Assembly: GCA_002077065.1 (NCBI GenBank)
Contig: NAJO01000035.1
Location: forward strand, 124,001-188,000
Reading direction: 5' to 3'
Length of the DNA stretch: 64,000 bases
From: Cryoendolithus antarcticus
Taxonomy: Eukaryota > Ascomycota > Dothideomycetes > Cladosporiales > Cladosporiaceae
The notes beneath the pieces are model-generated. The model was not told the origin of the DNA. It saw nothing but the letters and a program-made list of their open reading frames with translations, and did no database searches. The translations under genes and the position numbers were made by a program. This document shows positions 62,204-64,000 of the stretch, piece by piece. Position 1 is the first letter of the stretch; every line of letters begins with the position of its first letter.

Positions 62204-63036
62204 AGAGAACGGTAGCCTGATCTATCGCACACGGATGAGTGTTCGCTCGCAAGCGTATAACATAGCACGATAGCGTTGCTGCAATACCATTCCGATCGCT
62301 GAATAGGGTTTACTTCGTTCCTTCGATTGCGCCACTGACGTTGACTAGCGCGCTGTGACCTTCCACCCTTCGCTCGCGTGGCAGTTCGATTTCAGCCGGG
62401 AAGATAGAGCTCCGCTTCCAAAATGCCCCAAGATCGTGGGGATTTACGCTCGCTTCACGTGTTGGTGCTGCGCGAGTGTGCTAGCACAGGATGCCCTGCG
62501 CCGCGAGCTGAGGTGCATGTAGTCCATGGAGACAATTTCCAACATTGTAGAAGATCGTTCGTCTCGTCGGTGGAGATCCTGTCATGACCCCGTATCTAAT
62601 CGCCTAATGCACGGCCGTTTACTGTTCGAGGCTCCTCCACTTTGTCTCTCCGCACACGAGATCATCCCGCAGCCTACTGATCACCAGCTGTGCCGCGTAG
62701 CGGACTTCGACGTCGTTCGCCTCTACGGATTTGAAATCATTCACTACTCGATTTTGAGGGTTTGTCACGTTCAGCTGGAAATCGCCGGACTTTCAACATC
62801 GTGTACGGATACGCGCAAAGAGATCGGATTGTGTGGACCTTGCGGGTTGCCGAGCTCAGGAACAGGACAGCCGGACGCTATACAGTCGATTTCGAGACTC
62901 GGCGCTGGGCTTGCGAATACCCAAAGATCGATACGAGTTGCAAAGGGGCTTTGATTTGAACTGCGCAACTGGCGAGCCGATCGGCGCGCTCTGAGCGCAT
63001 AGTAGCGCAGGTGGGGGCAGGTGGAGGTTTCGAGCA
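62204..63036. other. Intergenic region
   Basis: 833 bp between the LSD1-type gene and the deubiquitinase gene. A 142-codon open frame at 62526-62954 has no domain and no splice partner; not called. Confidence 0.5.
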
Positions 63037-64000
63037 ATGTCGTTCTTCGGGAAGTTCAAGGGCGGCTCGGTCAGTAATCACATCGATCTGGTCGGAATGC
63101 GTCGCAAGTAGGACGTAACTGACAGAAGGTCGTCCGCGTAGACACAGAGTCCGGGCAATCTCACATCGCCCGTCAAGAAGGATCCCAATGCACTCCAACC
63201 TACGCCGCTCGAGAAGCATCTGGCTGAGGTGACGGGGCCAGTGCGACCAGACGGCAGCGACAAGTTTTTCGGGTTTGAAAATGTGAGTTGAGCTACTGGA
63301 AATATGGCACAGAACATGGCTAACGTGGACATGTAGTATGGATCCACATGGTAGGCAGCGTAGCTCTCTTGACGGCACTATATGCAAAACTGACTCGCAC
63401 AGCTACTGCAACTCCATTGTACAATGTCTATACTACTCGGCGCCCTTCCGAGAAAACGTCCTCAACTTTCCTTCACAGCAATTCCTGGAGAGCATACGAG
63501 ACGAGCTCCCGCAGAGCAATGGCGGCCCCATATCACCTCGGAACAAGAGCACAACGCCATATCCTAATCTCGCCTCACCAGCACGCAAAGTCGCTCCGCC
63601 AACGTCACCCGGTCCAGCGCAGAAGCCAGAAGAGACGAAGGACTCGCCCGAGTACAAGAAGAAGTTGGCGTTGCAAGCAGGGCCAGTACTGGACATGGTA
63701 TACGACAACTCCAATCGCTACGGCATGGATGAGTCGCTTTTCACATCCTTGAAAGACATCTTCGAGGCAATTATACAAAACAAGTCGAGATTAGGCGTTG
63801 TCAGTCCACACAAATTTCTGGAGATCCTACGGAGAGAAAACGAGATGTTCCGGTCAGCCATGCACCAGGACGCGCACGAGTTCTTGAATTTACTGCTAAA
63901 TCAGGTAATTGATAATGTTGATTCGCTATCGAACAAACACCCGGCACCGATACAGTCGGCACCACACACGAATGGTGGTGTCCCGGAGCATGGACTGGCG
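63037..64000 (+). CDS. creB: Ubiquitin carboxyl-terminal hydrolase, CreB/USP12-46-like (5' part, runs off window)
   Basis: Exons 63037-63069, 63148-63282, 63337-63350 and 63403 to beyond 64000. The start MSFFGKFKGGS resembles the family's MSFLGKLKG-type beginning. Exon 2 encodes TPLEKHLAEVTGPVRPDGSD and KFFGFEN; the 14-nt exon 3 plus exon 4 then gives [20 protein letters not shown], the USP Cys box with catalytic Cys61. Later blocks include SLFTSLKDIFEAIIQNKSR, GVVSPHKFLEILRRENEMFR and QDAHEFLNLLLNQV. In Aspergillus, CreB is a deubiquitinase with a WD40 partner CreC in carbon catabolite control. The acceptor of exon 2 is ambiguous between 63141 and 63147. The His box and C terminus lie outside the window. 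Confidence 0.85.

Noticed and set aside
62526..62954. 142-codon open frame upstream of the deubiquitinase
   Set aside because: No domain, no signal peptide, no splice partner; likely chance.

Overview
The window is ordinary nuclear DNA of a filamentous ascomycete (Pezizomycotina). Short introns of about 48-85 nt with GT..AG ends, many with a CTGAC or CTAAC branch motif, compact genes on both strands about 2.3 kb apart, an intronless nuclear tRNA, and fungal-specific families (UVRAG/Atg14 domain, DUF6454-like, SAS4 domain, BTB-zinc, CreB-like deubiquitinase, LSD1 with an HMG box) all fit. Family mix and style suggest a Dothideomycete, but that is an inference; no species marker is visible.

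Layout. 0.5-5.2 kb: two tandem, secreted, single-pass membrane proteins with a pepsin-like (A1) fold but no recognisable catalytic Asp, sharing intron positions. 5.2-9.8 kb: an Atg14-type autophagy subunit, a spliced gene of unknown function, and thioredoxin reductase. 10.5-13.8 kb: two paralogous F-box proteins. 14.4-22.2 kb: a calcineurin-like phosphoesterase, a small membrane protein and a Gly-rich protein sharing a stress-type divergent promoter, a DUF6454-like secreted protein and a large GPI-type cell-surface protein. 22.6-27.2 kb: Snu114 (U5 snRNP GTPase) divergent from acetyl-CoA C-acetyltransferase. 27.5-34.7 kb: a single-strand run of five F-box family copies, only one intact. 35-44.6 kb: Uba3 (NEDD8 E1) divergent from Tel2, then TAF2. 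45.2-52.4 kb: a regulator-like protein, tRNA-Ile(AAT), a Sel1-repeat protein and a SAS4-domain protein. 53.5-57.5 kb: a Ser/Gly/Thr-rich repeat protein and two tandem BTB proteins with identical exon architecture. 58.7-64 kb: an LSD1-type amine oxidase and the 5' part of a CreB/USP12-46-like deubiquitinase that runs off the window.

The genes do not form one pathway or a metabolite cluster. Housekeeping genes (SNU114, ERG10, UBA3, TEL2, TAF2, TRR1) alternate with fast-evolving tandem families (pseudo-proteases, F-box, BTB). Several products touch ubiquitin-type control (F-box, BTB, Uba3, CreB-like). The best candidates for new biology are the catalytically dead membrane pepsin-like pair, the decaying F-box array, the BTB plus C-terminal zinc pair, and the unknown four-exon gene at 7.2 kb. 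Most gene models here were completed by joining exons by reading frame and splice signals; RNA-seq would settle them.
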